Shown here piece by piece: positions 52,280-61,423 of a stretch of DNA of 64,000 nt. Under the pieces are notes generated by a model, which was not told where the DNA came from, ran no database searches, and saw only the letters and a list, made by a program, of their open reading frames with translations. Origin of the DNA: Delftia tsuruhatensis NBRC 16741 (GTDB lineage Bacteria > Pseudomonadota > Gammaproteobacteria > Burkholderiales > Burkholderiaceae_C); NCBI RefSeq assembly GCF_001571325.1, contig NZ_BCTO01000038.1, positions 20,802 through 84,801 on the forward strand. Direction: 5' to 3'. A program made the translations under genes and the position numbers. Position 1 is the stretch's first letter, and every line of letters starts with the position of its first letter.

Positions 52280-52307
52280 AAAAGCAAAAGGCCGCACAAG
52301 GCGGCCT
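52280..52307 (-). terminator. Terminator after the tail tube gene
   Basis: On the minus strand AGGCCGC, five-base loop, GCGGCCT then TTTGCTTTT, between the tail tube and chaperone genes. It would cut expression of downstream genes after the abundant tube protein. Confidence 0.65.
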
Positions 52308-52333
52308 CTGGCGGCAGGGGAAGGGAAATCACG

Positions 52334-53266
52334 TCAGCGCACGATCAGCACCAATTCGTCATCGCCGACGATGGGCACCAGGTCGAAGGGCAAGGCCATC
52401 ATTGCCACGCCCTGGTCATCGCTGAGCGTGAACGGGCCGGGCTGGATGTTGGGCATCTGCACCTCAACGATGTTGCCGGGGTCCACGCCGTGGACGATCA
52501 CGGCCGCGCCGCGCTCGCTGTTGCGCACGATCTCGGTCCAGTCCTTTGTCGTGACCTTCGGAAACTCCATGGTGATGGAGCCCGTGGGCTGGCGGTCGGG
52601 GCTGGCGGCGCCTGCGCAGTTGATCAGCTCGCGCCAGTTCAACTGATTGGCCAGGTTGACCGAAAACGCGCTGGTGCAGGCGCTGTGCCCGAAGATCGTG
52701 AGCGTGGGCGTGTTGGTCTTGCCAACGACCTTGGGCTGCATGAACTTCGAGTAATCCACGCCCGTGGGCATGGCGCCCTCTTCCGGCTTGGAGTAGGCGC
52801 CCAGGAACTCAAATTTCATGACGGGAATGCCCTTGGGGTTCAGCTCGAAGCTGACCGTACCCTTGGCGTCCACGAGCTTGAACAGCGTGCCATCCAGATA
52901 GCCATACAGCGTCAGCAGCGGCTCACCGCCGCTCACCAGCGTGTACTGCACATCGGTGCCGGCCGTGACGGTCTCCGCGAAGCCGCAGGCCTGCAGCAGG
53001 TCGCCATAGGCAGGCGCCACGCCCGGCGTGCCGCTGCCGGCGATTTCCACTTCGCACGACAGCTTGCGATGCTCGCCGGCCGTGAGCTTGCCGCTGTTGC
53101 CCTTGTAGGGGCGGATCAGATCACGCGCCACCTGGTCGGCCGTGATGGGCTCGGGCATCAGCGCCCGGCACAGGATGGCATTGGCCGCCGCCGTGGGCGT
53201 GGCTGCTGCGCCCGCCGCCGTCTGGACCATCGCCAGCAGCAGCATCTGTTTCATGGACTTTGCCAT
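52334..53266 (-). CDS. Major tail tube protein
   Basis: A 310-residue protein starting MAKSMKQMLLLAMVQTAAGA. The PYKGNSGKLTAGEHRKLSCE region, the LLQACGF motif and the beta-rich C-terminus match siphovirus tail tube proteins, which stack as hexamers. It is placed between the tail terminator genes and the chaperone pair, as expected. Confidence 0.82.
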   Translation of the reverse strand: MAKSMKQMLLLAMVQTAAGAAATPTAAANAILCRALMPEPITADQVARDLIRPYKGNSGKLTAGEHRKLSCEVEIAGSGTPGVAPAYGDLLQACGFAETVTAGTDVQYTLVSGGEPLLTLYGYLDGTLFKLVDAKGTVSFELNPKGIPVMKFEFLGAYSKPEEGAMPTGVDYSKFMQPKVVGKTNTPTLTIFGHSACTSAFSVNLANQLNWRELINCAGAASPDRQPTGSITMEFPKVTTKDWTEIVRNSERGAAVIVHGVDPGNIVEVQMPNIQPGPFTLSDDQGVAMMALPFDLVPIVGDDELVLIVR

Positions 53267-53304
53267 GGGGGTTCCTTTCAGAGGTTGAGGGATAGGGCTG
53301 GCGA

Positions 53305-53487
53305 TCAGTCCTGCGGCACGCGCAGGCCGGTGGCGGGGTCGCGCACGTAGCGGCCCGCCTTGCCGTGGAATTCATCGGGGGGCGGCAGAGTAGTGGCCTG
53401 GTGGTGCGCGGGCTTCGCCGGCTTGGCGTTCTGCGGTGCCGGTGCAGACGTGTGCACTGCCTCGTCCTTGTCTTTCTTTGCCGTCAT
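53305..53487 (-). CDS. Small Pro/Ala/Lys-rich phage protein
   Basis: A 60-residue, low-complexity protein (MTAKKDKDEAVHTSAPAPQN at the start) ending GRYVRDPATGLRVPQD. Its ATG overlaps the stop of the upstream gene (ATGA). The ending resembles short tail-region proteins that precede tube genes. The function is unknown. Confidence 0.55.
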   Translation of the reverse strand: MTAKKDKDEAVHTSAPAPQNAKPAKPAHHQATTLPPPDEFHGKAGRYVRDPATGLRVPQD

Positions 53488-53879
53488 GGCGTGTCCTTTG
53501 CTGTGGTGAATCGGGGCGTGCGCAAGCGCACGATCAGGGCGCGGGCGTAGACCTGCGGATCGTCTTCATAGTCCGCGTCCTCGCAGCCCACTTCCCATTG
53601 GTAGTGCTCCATGGCCTCGACAGCCGCGCGCACGCTGCCGCCGCCGCTGGTCGGCAGCAGGGTGTCCAGCTCGACCGCGCTGCGGCTGAGCACGATCACC
53701 GTGGCGTCGTGTGCGTCGTAGCCGCCGCCGGCGCACCATCCGGGCTCCGGTGCCGTCTCGACGCTGAAAACTGCCGCCGGCCAGGTAGGACGCGCCGGCA
53801 GTTCAAGCCACCATGTATTGCCCAGCGCAGACTCCAGTACAGGCAGCAAACGCTGGTGGATGCTCGGGGCTGCCGTCAT
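53484..53879 (-). CDS. Tail terminator / minor tail protein
   Basis: A 131-residue protein starting MTAAPSIHQRLLPVLESALG, with an alpha/beta layout like gpU/DUF3168-type tail terminators, which cap the finished tail. It sits between the gp10-like gene and the tube gene, overlapping both by ATGA. The call is from size and order. Confidence 0.6.
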   Translation of the reverse strand: MTAAPSIHQRLLPVLESALGNTWWLELPARPTWPAAVFSVETAPEPGWCAGGGYDAHDATVIVLSRSAVELDTLLPTSGGGSVRAAVEAMEHYQWEVGCEDADYEDDPQVYARALIVRLRTPRFTTAKDTP

Positions 53880-54508
53880 GCGCCTCCCTTCTTTCTTTCG
53901 CTGGCCAGGTAGCGCTGCAGCGCCCGGTCCATGGCCGTGATGGCGTTGTCACGCTCCTGCTGCAGCGCGGGCTCAATGAACGGCTTGCGGCCGACCACGC
54001 CCTGCGATGCAGCACGCCGGCGAGCACGCAGGCTTGAGGCCTCGTACTTGCGCGAGCGCACCACCACGCGGCCATTGCGCAGCCGCTGGGTGTATGTCGT
54101 GGTGCCGGACTTGACCGATGCGGGGACCACACGGCGGCCGGTCTCGACCCAGCGCCAATAGAACGGGTCGTTGTCGCGCCGCACCTTGATGCGTCCTCGG
54201 CTCACGACCAGGCGCTTTTGCCCCTTGGCCTGTACGCGCTTGGTCTGGTCGCGGCCGTGGCGCACCCCGATGTGGTACTGCGCCGTTCCGTCCGGGGCGT
54301 TGGGCTCGCGCTTGATGGCGATGTTCTCGACCATGGCGCCGGTGATCACTGATCCGTTCGCCTTGGCAATCGCCTTGGCGCGCTCCGTGATCACCTTGCC
54401 CCCGGCGACCACCATGCGGCGCGAGACCTTTTGCGCCATGTCCTCACGGACTTCGCGGAACGCTGCGGTCAGGTCGGGCACGCCTGTGACATCGGGTTTG
54501 TCAGCCAT
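53876..54508 (-). CDS. HK97 gp10-type tail completion protein
   Basis: A 210-residue, strongly basic protein starting MADKPDVTGVPDLTAAFREV. An amphipathic N-terminal helix, then VKVITERAK-like helix and VETGRRVVPASVKSGTTTYT fit the HK97 gp10 family of neck proteins. It overlaps the head-tail adaptor gene by eight bases. Confidence 0.75.
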   Translation of the reverse strand: MADKPDVTGVPDLTAAFREVREDMAQKVSRRMVVAGGKVITERAKAIAKANGSVITGAMVENIAIKREPNAPDGTAQYHIGVRHGRDQTKRVQAKGQKRLVVSRGRIKVRRDNDPFYWRWVETGRRVVPASVKSGTTTYTQRLRNGRVVVRSRKYEASSLRARRRAASQGVVGRKPFIEPALQQERDNAITAMDRALQRYLASERKKGGA

Positions 54509-54848
54509 CGCGCACCCCCGTTTCGCAGGTCAGGATCAGCGTTTCATGGCGATCCGCCAAATCTTTGACATGTCGAATCTGGTAGTACAGACCGCGACTG
54601 ACCACGCGCATACCGGCCCTGATGCCATCGCGCCACCGGAGTGTGAACACCTCCGCAGACACGGGAACCTCGCCCCCCGCCGCCTTGGTGGCGGGACGCA
54701 ATGTGCCCGAATCGCTGGTGTGCCCGGCATAGATGCCATCTGCTGGCGTGACCGGAATCCATACCTGCTCACTGCCTCCTGATTTGTCCTTGCCCTGCTG
54801 GAGGGCCTCTATCACGATAAGGCGCCTGAGCCTTCCTGATTGCAGCAT
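54501..54848 (-). CDS. Head-tail adaptor (SPP1 gp16-type)
   Basis: A 115-residue protein starting MLQSGRLRRLIVIEALQQGK. It has the pattern of the phage head closure family (SGRLRRLIVIE opening; RWRDGIRAGMRVVSRGLYYQ then IRHVKDL). It closes the neck below the connector. Confidence 0.82.
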   Translation of the reverse strand: MLQSGRLRRLIVIEALQQGKDKSGGSEQVWIPVTPADGIYAGHTSDSGTLRPATKAAGGEVPVSAEVFTLRWRDGIRAGMRVVSRGLYYQIRHVKDLADRHETLILTCETGVRDG

Positions 54849-54858
54849 GGCCCACCTT

Positions 54859-55404
54859 TCAGAATCGGGGCGGCACGGCGATCTCCGCCAGCATACTGCC
54901 CAGGAATTTCAAGGGAAGTTCGGAAACAATGGTTCCGGTCACCAGGGCTTCCCGCTGTTGATACAGCGTCCCCGCCTGCAGCAGCAGCCAGGTGCGTACC
55001 GATGGGTATGCGTCAAGATCGACCCCAGCCACGTACTCGATGCGCAGACGGCCAGATGGCCGGCCGCCCGCAAAAACGAGGCGGCCGACACGCTGGTCCA
55101 CCTCCAGCTCGAAGCCCTCAACCGGGATCGAATCTGCCCCAGCGCGCAGCAGGCTCACGCTGCTGATGGACCGCACTTGGCCGACATCCAGCACATTGCC
55201 CAAACGGTCTTGCGGCCAGTCTTCGACATACTCAGCCGTACGGATGGCCGCCCCGGTTTCCGCCTCGCACATCTGCGTCACGCCCGGCACGATGATGTTT
55301 TCCACCAGCGAGCGCTGCAGGTCATCGATGTGCTCGCGGCACCATTGCGCGACCTCGGCCGCAGACAGCACGGGCTCGCCTGCGTAACGCTTGCGCCGGG
55401 CCAT
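54859..55404 (-). CDS. Head-tail connector (gp6-like)
   Basis: A 181-residue protein starting MARRKRYAGEPVLSAAEVAQ, then VAQWCREHIDDLQRSLVENI and the C-terminal RTWLLLQAGTLYQQREALVT. These are features of gp6/gp15-like connectors that bind the portal. It lies between capsid and adaptor genes as in HK97. Confidence 0.8.
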   Translation of the reverse strand: MARRKRYAGEPVLSAAEVAQWCREHIDDLQRSLVENIIVPGVTQMCEAETGAAIRTAEYVEDWPQDRLGNVLDVGQVRSISSVSLLRAGADSIPVEGFELEVDQRVGRLVFAGGRPSGRLRIEYVAGVDLDAYPSVRTWLLLQAGTLYQQREALVTGTIVSELPLKFLGSMLAEIAVPPRF

Positions 55405-55406
55405 GG

Positions 55407-55751
55407 TCAGGGCCGGTCAGCGTTGAGGTTGCCCGTATCGCCCGCCCCTGCCTCCGTGCTGGCAGCAGCAGGTGCAGCGACAGGCGGCGCGCCGTCACCA
55501 CCGTTTTCGGGGTCCACCGTTTGCGCCTGATCACGCGCTGCGGACTTGCCGCCGCGCCCCGCACCCCGTGCACTGCGTCCGCTGGTTGCTGCACTGCTGG
55601 CCGTGCCCGATTTCTCGGCCACCTCACCCGCTTCCAGGCGGTCCGCCTGGTCCGCCGGAAATGCTGCGGTTTCGCCCGGGTTGTAGCCGCGCCAGTGCTT
55701 CAGGAACACCACCGCAACGATCTCTTGTTTGCCTGCTTCTTGCTTGCTCAT
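55407..55751 (-). CDS. Phage protein with low-complexity tail
   Basis: A 114-residue protein. The first 45 residues (VAVVFLKHWRGYNPGETAAF then PADQADRLEAGEV) form a small beta fold often found just after capsid genes; the rest is Ala/Ser/Gly-rich and probably disordered. It may be a decoration or head-completion protein; no role is proven. Confidence 0.55.
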   Translation of the reverse strand: MSKQEAGKQEIVAVVFLKHWRGYNPGETAAFPADQADRLEAGEVAEKSGTASSAATSGRSARGAGRGGKSAARDQAQTVDPENGGDGAPPVAAPAAASTEAGAGDTGNLNADRP

Positions 55752-55774
55752 CGCCTTGTCCTTTCGATTGGTTG

Positions 55775-55796
55775 CGCCCCGGCGCCTGCCGGGGCG
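55775..55796. other. Hairpin after the capsid gene
   Basis: CGCCCCGGC, loop GCCT, GCCGGGGCG, six bases after the capsid stop. There is no T run; it may stabilise the capsid mRNA end. Confidence 0.45.
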
Positions 55797-55801
55797 TCAT
55801 C

Positions 55802-57115
55802 TCACATGCCCGCGCCCCACTTCAACTTGGCGCCGACCGCAACGGACTCGACATGGCGCACGCCGAAATCGTTGTGCGCGATCACACGCACCAGGGTCTG
55901 ATCGCGTTGGAAGGCGGACACCATGTTTCCGCCCGCGTCCTTGTAGGAGGCCTCAGTGCTGTAGGCGATGGACAGCTGCCCCGTTTCGCCGATGTAGCAA
56001 TCGGAGAAGTCCACGAAGTAGATTTCCGACTCATCGCCGCCGGCGCCCAGGTTCACCGGGATCTGCGTGGACAGGCCGAAGCGGTAGCCCTTGAGCTGGC
56101 CCTGATCGATCTCGGGATAGGCCTTGTTGCCGTTGCCGTCGCGCAGCGACTGCAGCCAGCGGATGGTGCGCGGATGCATCAGCCACCCGCAGTTGGCCAT
56201 CGCGGCATTGGCGGCTTCCAGGCGCAGCATCAGGCCGCCCAGGAACAGATCGATGGCCTTGAGGTCTGGATCGACGGGCGCGTCCACCACGTTGCCCGGC
56301 AGCGCCCAATAGCGCAGGCCTTTGGGCAGCAGGGCACTGCCCGCCGAGCGGATGTAGTGCAGATCCTCGGCCAGGCCGGTGCTGATCAGCAGGTCATTGG
56401 CGACGATGCTGTCCACACGCGGATTGATGCCAGCGAACGACAGCAGGTCATTGCTGATCGGCACCAGGGCGCCCATCTTCTTGGCCTGCAGCTTCATGTC
56501 CGCGAAGGTCATGTCGGTCACCGGGATATCGGTTTCGGTGCCGATGTAGCCCACCACCGTGGAGTCCTTGATGCGCGGCAGCGTCATGTTGCCGTTGACC
56601 AGGGGCAGGCTGACCGCCCCCATGGAGCGCACGACAGAGCGAGGGCGCAGCGCCTCGATCACCGAGGCGGCCATGTTGGCGGGGATCAGCACGCCACCCG
56701 CACCCGGAGTGACCGTGCTCAGGGTCTGCACGATGTCTTGCCCGAAGCCGCCCTCTTGCGCCATCTGGGCCGCATGCTGCTGGTTGCCACCAGCAGCGGC
56801 CAGCAGGCGCGCCACCTGGGCGACGGATGCGCCCGGCGGGGCGTTGTCGGTCACGGTGACGTGGGCGCCGGCGGGCGGGCCGTTGATGCCGCGCGCACTT
56901 TCGTTGACGGGCACCGCCGCCGCGGCATTGAGGCGTTCGGCGGATTCGGCGCGTGCGATCTTGGCGGACAGCTCGCCGATTTGGGTTTCCAGCGATGTGA
57001 ACTGCTGCAGCTCTTCTGCAGACAGTTGCTCGCCGGCGGCATCCTTCTTTGCGAGGGCCTGCAGCGTGTCATTGAGCTGGGCGCGTTCGCTACGCAGTTG
57101 GGTCACAAGGGACAT
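55802..57115 (-). CDS. Major capsid protein, HK97 family
   Basis: A 437-residue protein. The N-terminal 100 or so residues are a charged coiled coil (delta/scaffold domain; RAQLNDTLQALAKKDAAGEQ, LQQFTSLETQIGELSAKIAR), removed during maturation. The HK97 fold follows, with GAGGVLIPANMAASVIEALR, SNDLLSFAG and the E-loop and A-domain regions. The protease gene lies just upstream. Confidence 0.92.
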   Translation of the reverse strand: MSLVTQLRSERAQLNDTLQALAKKDAAGEQLSAEELQQFTSLETQIGELSAKIARAESAERLNAAAAVPVNESARGINGPPAGAHVTVTDNAPPGASVAQVARLLAAAGGNQQHAAQMAQEGGFGQDIVQTLSTVTPGAGGVLIPANMAASVIEALRPRSVVRSMGAVSLPLVNGNMTLPRIKDSTVVGYIGTETDIPVTDMTFADMKLQAKKMGALVPISNDLLSFAGINPRVDSIVANDLLISTGLAEDLHYIRSAGSALLPKGLRYWALPGNVVDAPVDPDLKAIDLFLGGLMLRLEAANAAMANCGWLMHPRTIRWLQSLRDGNGNKAYPEIDQGQLKGYRFGLSTQIPVNLGAGGDESEIYFVDFSDCYIGETGQLSIAYSTEASYKDAGGNMVSAFQRDQTLVRVIAHNDFGVRHVESVAVGAKLKWGAGM

Positions 57116-57139
57116 GGTTTTGCTTCCTAAAGAGCAATG

Positions 57140-57162
57140 AAAAAAGCCCGCCGAGGCGGGCC
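57140..57162 (-). terminator. Terminator between protease and capsid genes
   Basis: On the minus strand GCCCGCC, two-base loop, GGCGGGC, then TTTTTTC. It precedes the capsid gene, so capsid expression needs read-through or a promoter of its own. Confidence 0.7.
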
Positions 57163-57183
57163 GGAAAACTGCCGCGAACGCGG

Positions 57184-58137
57184 TCAGATCTGGGATTGCA
57201 GATGGGCTGCAGCAGCACGCACAGCCAACCGGCCAGGCGCGGGTCGATTGGCGCGGCTTTCGGCCACGGCGCGAGTGATACCGTCCAGGGCATCGGTGGG
57301 GGTCTGCAACCGGTCGGCCAGGCCAGCGGCGATAGCGGTCTGGCCACGGTAGAGACCGGCCTCAGTGGCGCGCACGATAGAGGCGCTCAGGCCCCGGTAC
57401 TCGGCCACGGCGTTCACGAACATGTCATAGCCTTCGTTGACCAGTTCCTGCAGGAACTTCATGGACTGTTCTGTCAGCGGCTCATGCGGCGACAGGTCGT
57501 TTTTGTGCGCGCCGGCATATACGGTCGTGACCTTGATCCCTTCTCGCTCCAGCATGGCCGAGCGGTCCATGTGCTTGGCGATCACTCCGATGCTGCCCAC
57601 GCCGCTGGTGCGGCTTACCACCAGTTCGGTGCACGCCGCACCGATCAGGTAGCCGCCGCTGTAGGCCGAAAAATTGACCAGGCCGATGATTTGCTTTTGC
57701 AAAGCCATGGACCGCAGATCCGCCGCCAGCTCAAATGCGCCGGTGGCCGCTCCCCCCGGGCTGTCGATGTCCAGCACGATGCGCTCGACCAGGGGATCAG
57801 CCACCGCCTGGCGCAGCTGGCTGCGCAGATCCTCGTAGCTGGTCATGGTCTCGCAGACATTGAGGTGCGCCGCACGGCTGACCAGCAGCCCATGGACGGG
57901 GATCACCTGCACGCCCGTGGCCTGCAGGTTGGCCCGGCGCCGTTCCTCTTCGCGGGCAATGCGCGACTCATAGTCATCATCGTCGTGCCACATGCGGGGC
58001 TCTGCCACCGGGGCCAGATTGATGATGTTGAGGCTCATCACCTGATTGGCCCAGCGCACCGCCATGTCCATGGCATCCGAGGTAGTGAGCAGCGGCTGAT
58101 TGAACAGCAGGCCCGCTGCGCGAAGATAGCTTTTCAT
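57184..58137 (-). CDS. S49-family prohead protease
   Basis: A 317-residue ClpP/SppA-like serine protease. The oxyanion strand LDIDSPGGAATG, the nucleophile Ser in NFSAYSGGYLIGAAC and the downstream SGVGSIGVIAKHMDRS region define the S49 fold. It would cut the capsid delta domain and itself inside the prohead. Its ATG at 58137 overlaps the portal stop. Confidence 0.9.
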   Translation of the reverse strand: MKSYLRAAGLLFNQPLLTTSDAMDMAVRWANQVMSLNIINLAPVAEPRMWHDDDDYESRIAREEERRRANLQATGVQVIPVHGLLVSRAAHLNVCETMTSYEDLRSQLRQAVADPLVERIVLDIDSPGGAATGAFELAADLRSMALQKQIIGLVNFSAYSGGYLIGAACTELVVSRTSGVGSIGVIAKHMDRSAMLEREGIKVTTVYAGAHKNDLSPHEPLTEQSMKFLQELVNEGYDMFVNAVAEYRGLSASIVRATEAGLYRGQTAIAAGLADRLQTPTDALDGITRAVAESRANRPAPGRLAVRAAAAHLQSQI

Positions 58138-59408
58138 TGGGTCAGGAGCCTTTCGATTTCTTGCCGCTGGATCTCCAGCTGTGCCCGCACTGCGGGATTC
58201 TTCGGATCGGGCGCCGCAGCACCCGCCGCAACCATATTGAGCGGCTGCAGGTAGGTATCGCCGCCGGCCACGGGCGGCAGGTTTTCCAGGCGCCGGATGT
58301 CGTTGACAGAGAGCCAGCCCCATTGCCGCCCAATGGCGTAGGCCTCATAGCGGCTCTTCTGATCGCCCCGCATGAGGCCCGACAGGTTGAATTCAATGAA
58401 GTAGCGCGGCCGCTCATCGTCCAGCAGAAAGTCGCGCATCATGGCCTGCTCATGCCGCTTGGCCCAGGGCAACAATGCGAACACCACGAAGTGAATCAGC
58501 AGCTGCTCAATCGTGTTGTAGTTGGCCTTGTCCAGGTCGTTGACCATGGGCAGCGGCACCTTGTAGATGCGCGCCGCGTCCACGCCCGACAGCTTGAGGA
58601 TGGCCGCCACGTCCGCGTCCACATTGCTCATGGACACCGGCTTGAAGGTCATGCCCTCCTGCAGCAGCGCCACTTTCCTGGCGTTGTCCACGCCGCTGAA
58701 TTTGCTGCCCCACTGGTTCACGATGGAGTCAATGGTGCCCTGCTCCTTGATCGCGGCGACTTCCTTCGGCCGCTCGATCACCCCTGACAGCGTGACGCCG
58801 TTAGCGAACGATTTGCCGGTGTATTGGCGTACCGCCTGAGCCAGGCCGATGGAGTCGGCGTGCAGCTCGATAGGCGACAGCCCGACATAGCCGTTGTGGG
58901 AATGCCATCGAACGTGATGGACCAGGCGCATAGGCAGAGGATCGGACACGCCAGCCACCTGGTAGTACGGCAGCATGTCAGGCCCCTTGAGCACCGTCAC
59001 CTTTGCCGTATCCAGGGGCCACAGCTGCGCCACCTGGCCGTCCCGCCCACGTTCAATGAACGTGTACGAATTGCCCCGCAGGCCTGCCGACATCTGCGAC
59101 AGCTCCACCCGGTCATACGGCGTCTGGAACGGGTTGGGCTTGAACCGGAGCACCTGATAAAGAGGATGGCTGCTCGCAGACTCGCGTTGCCCGCCACCCT
59201 TGCGCTCATACAACTCCAGCGGCAACTGCGCCAGGCTTTCGGCAAGCAGCGTGACGCAGTTCTGAATGATCGGCAGGGCCAGTGCAGTTTCTGGCGTCAC
59301 ACGCATGCCGGAGCTGCTGCGAGCGGCGCCGATCAGTCCACGCCAAAAGCCGCTGGAGCCGTCAGAAACCAAGCCCTCATTGGCGCCAACCAAGGACGAA
59401 AAGAACAT
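58134..59408 (-). CDS. Portal protein, HK97 family
   Basis: A 424-residue portal: VTPETALALPIIQNCVTLLA near the start, PLELYERKGGG, HPLYQVLRFKPNPFQTPYD and AARIYKVPLPMVNDLDKANY are hallmarks of HK97 gp3-type portals. It forms the DNA channel and binds the terminase encoded upstream. Confidence 0.93.
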   Translation of the reverse strand: MFFSSLVGANEGLVSDGSSGFWRGLIGAARSSSGMRVTPETALALPIIQNCVTLLAESLAQLPLELYERKGGGQRESASSHPLYQVLRFKPNPFQTPYDRVELSQMSAGLRGNSYTFIERGRDGQVAQLWPLDTAKVTVLKGPDMLPYYQVAGVSDPLPMRLVHHVRWHSHNGYVGLSPIELHADSIGLAQAVRQYTGKSFANGVTLSGVIERPKEVAAIKEQGTIDSIVNQWGSKFSGVDNARKVALLQEGMTFKPVSMSNVDADVAAILKLSGVDAARIYKVPLPMVNDLDKANYNTIEQLLIHFVVFALLPWAKRHEQAMMRDFLLDDERPRYFIEFNLSGLMRGDQKSRYEAYAIGRQWGWLSVNDIRRLENLPPVAGGDTYLQPLNMVAAGAAAPDPKNPAVRAQLEIQRQEIERLLTQ

Positions 59409-59411
59409 GTC

Positions 59412-59627
59412 TTATCCCTCCCCGCGCGCAACCGTCAGCGCAGCCAGCCCAGATGCGGCGCGGTCAACACGCCAAGCGTAGGCAACCAGGGCCACGCCCG
59501 CCACCACCATGGCAGTTGGTGGGTGCATGCGCCAGATGCCCGCCACCACCAAGCCGAAGCCCAGCAGGCCGCACAGCAGCGACAGCAGCACCAGTGCCAC
59601 CCGAAAACTCGGCAGCTGAAACTTCAT
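59412..59627 (-). CDS. Small two-helix membrane protein between terminase and portal
   Basis: A 71-residue protein with two hydrophobic helices (VALVLLSLLCGLLGFGLVVA and PTAMVVAGVALVAYAW). Its start overlaps the terminase stop. Small membrane proteins are sometimes found at this place in HK97-like phages; the role is unknown. Confidence 0.6.
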   Translation of the reverse strand: MKFQLPSFRVALVLLSLLCGLLGFGLVVAGIWRMHPPTAMVVAGVALVAYAWRVDRAASGLAALTVARGEG

Positions 59628-61423
59628 ATCTTGATCCCCTTGTCATAGACGGACGGGCCGCCCAGCTTGCGGCCCTTGCCGCTGATGCCACAGGCCATGA
59701 TTGAGGCCACAACGCCGTCAATACGGCCCACGGACTTGGCTTTGTCCACCTTGCGGTTATTGGCCGGGTCATGGGTCAACACCGCATTTGCGGCGTTCCA
59801 AGTCAGCACCGGGTTGCCGTCATGGCGCAGTTGCTCCACTTCGGCGAGCGGCTCGGCCGGCTCGTCCGCACTTCCCGCATCCACCGGCGCACCCAGCAGC
59901 CGGCGTTCAAATTCATCGACGGCCGGCCCGAAAGACTCATAGCCCTGACCGAAGCCAATCAGGGGCGGCAGTGTTATCCCGTGCTCGGCCATCAGCTGAA
60001 TCACGTCTTCGATACGCCAACGGTCGAACGCGATGCGCTCCAGCCCCGTGAAATAGGCGCTGATGGCCTGCAGGCGCCGCAGCACAAACAGCCGGCTCAC
60101 CGCTCGGCCTGGCGTTGTCTCCAGCCAGCGCTCGGCAATCCACTGCCGATACGGCACCTTGTCGCGTTTCTCCCGCTCGTCCAGGTCGTGATCCGGAATC
60201 CAGAAATACGGCATCAACCGCCAGTAGGGATCTTCCAGCGTCGGAAAGAACAGCAGAACGAATGCCGTAAGGTCGGTCGTACTGGACAGGTCCAGCGCGC
60301 CCACCGCCTTGCGATGTCGCAGCAGCTGCAGCGGCACCCTCCCCTCGGCCGCCGCCCATATCTCCCAGTCGAGCCATGGCGATTCAGCCTGTGTCCATAC
60401 ACAGAAATTGAGGCGCAAAACCTTGGCCAGCTTCGCCGGCATGCCTCGCGCGTTCTGCACTTGGGCACGGAGATATTGATAGCCCGGGATGCCCTCGCGC
60501 TGCCCTGCCAGGCGAAAGCGCAGCGACGGGTTGACCTTCGGCCAGCACCGTTCGTCTTTGAACGGGTCATCGCCCTTGTCCAGCGAGCAGATGAAGCCAA
60601 AGAAATGGTCATCCTGTGCACGCCCAGTGCACACGTCTGCACCGTAGTCGTGGTACTGGCCGCACGGCGTCGTCTTGTCACTGCCGCTGTTGGTGATCAT
60701 CACCACCATGGCACGCCGGCGGCTCTTCATGCCGGCCACCATCATGTCAATCACCGTCGCCGTCTTGTGCTCATGCACCTCATCGATCAGCCCGACATGG
60801 GGACGCGGGCCGGACTGCCCTTCATCTGCAGAGATGCATTTAAAGAAACTGTTCGTCTCCGCATAGAAGAGGTTCCAAACCTTCTCATCACGGCCCGACT
60901 GCACCAGGCGCGATTGCAAATGCGGCGACTGGTTGACCATCGCCACGGCATCGCGGAACAGGATCTGAGCCTGGTCCTTCTTTGTCGCGGCAGCGTAGAT
61001 TTCGGCGCGCTGTTCTTTGTCCGCCGTCAGGCCGTACAACCCGATTCCAGCGACAAGCGGGCTCTTCCCCGATCCCTTGCCGGTCTCGATGTACACCACG
61101 CGAAAGCGCCGGTAGCCGTCCTCGGTGTACCAGCCATACAGACTGCCCACGATGAAGGCCTGCCAGGGGGCCAGCAGGAAAGGCCTGCCTTCGTATTCGC
61201 CGCCGTTGAGCTTGAGCACATCCTCGAAAAATCCGATGGCTCGGTCTGCCGCCGCCTGATCCCACACCAGGCCACGCTTGTGCCCCTGCTTCAGATCCTG
61301 CAGATGGCGCTTGCACGCGGCCCGCACATACGGCCCTGCAATGATTCGCCCCTGCAGCACGCGGCGGGCGAACTTCTTCACTCGGCAGTCAGAAGTAGCG
61401 AGCGGCAGCGTCCTTTTCGTCAT
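59624..61423 (-). CDS. Terminase large subunit
   Basis: A 599-residue packaging motor. Walker A is ETGKGSGKSPL, Walker B HVGLIDEVHEH, followed by the coupling motif ITNSGSD; the nuclease domain has GALDLSSTTDLTAFVLLFF and later acidic residues. It pairs with the P27-type small subunit, whose gene overlaps its start by 35 bases. Confidence 0.95.
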   Translation of the reverse strand: MTKRTLPLATSDCRVKKFARRVLQGRIIAGPYVRAACKRHLQDLKQGHKRGLVWDQAAADRAIGFFEDVLKLNGGEYEGRPFLLAPWQAFIVGSLYGWYTEDGYRRFRVVYIETGKGSGKSPLVAGIGLYGLTADKEQRAEIYAAATKKDQAQILFRDAVAMVNQSPHLQSRLVQSGRDEKVWNLFYAETNSFFKCISADEGQSGPRPHVGLIDEVHEHKTATVIDMMVAGMKSRRRAMVVMITNSGSDKTTPCGQYHDYGADVCTGRAQDDHFFGFICSLDKGDDPFKDERCWPKVNPSLRFRLAGQREGIPGYQYLRAQVQNARGMPAKLAKVLRLNFCVWTQAESPWLDWEIWAAAEGRVPLQLLRHRKAVGALDLSSTTDLTAFVLLFFPTLEDPYWRLMPYFWIPDHDLDEREKRDKVPYRQWIAERWLETTPGRAVSRLFVLRRLQAISAYFTGLERIAFDRWRIEDVIQLMAEHGITLPPLIGFGQGYESFGPAVDEFERRLLGAPVDAGSADEPAEPLAEVEQLRHDGNPVLTWNAANAVLTHDPANNRKVDKAKSVGRIDGVVASIMACGISGKGRKLGGPSVYDKGIKI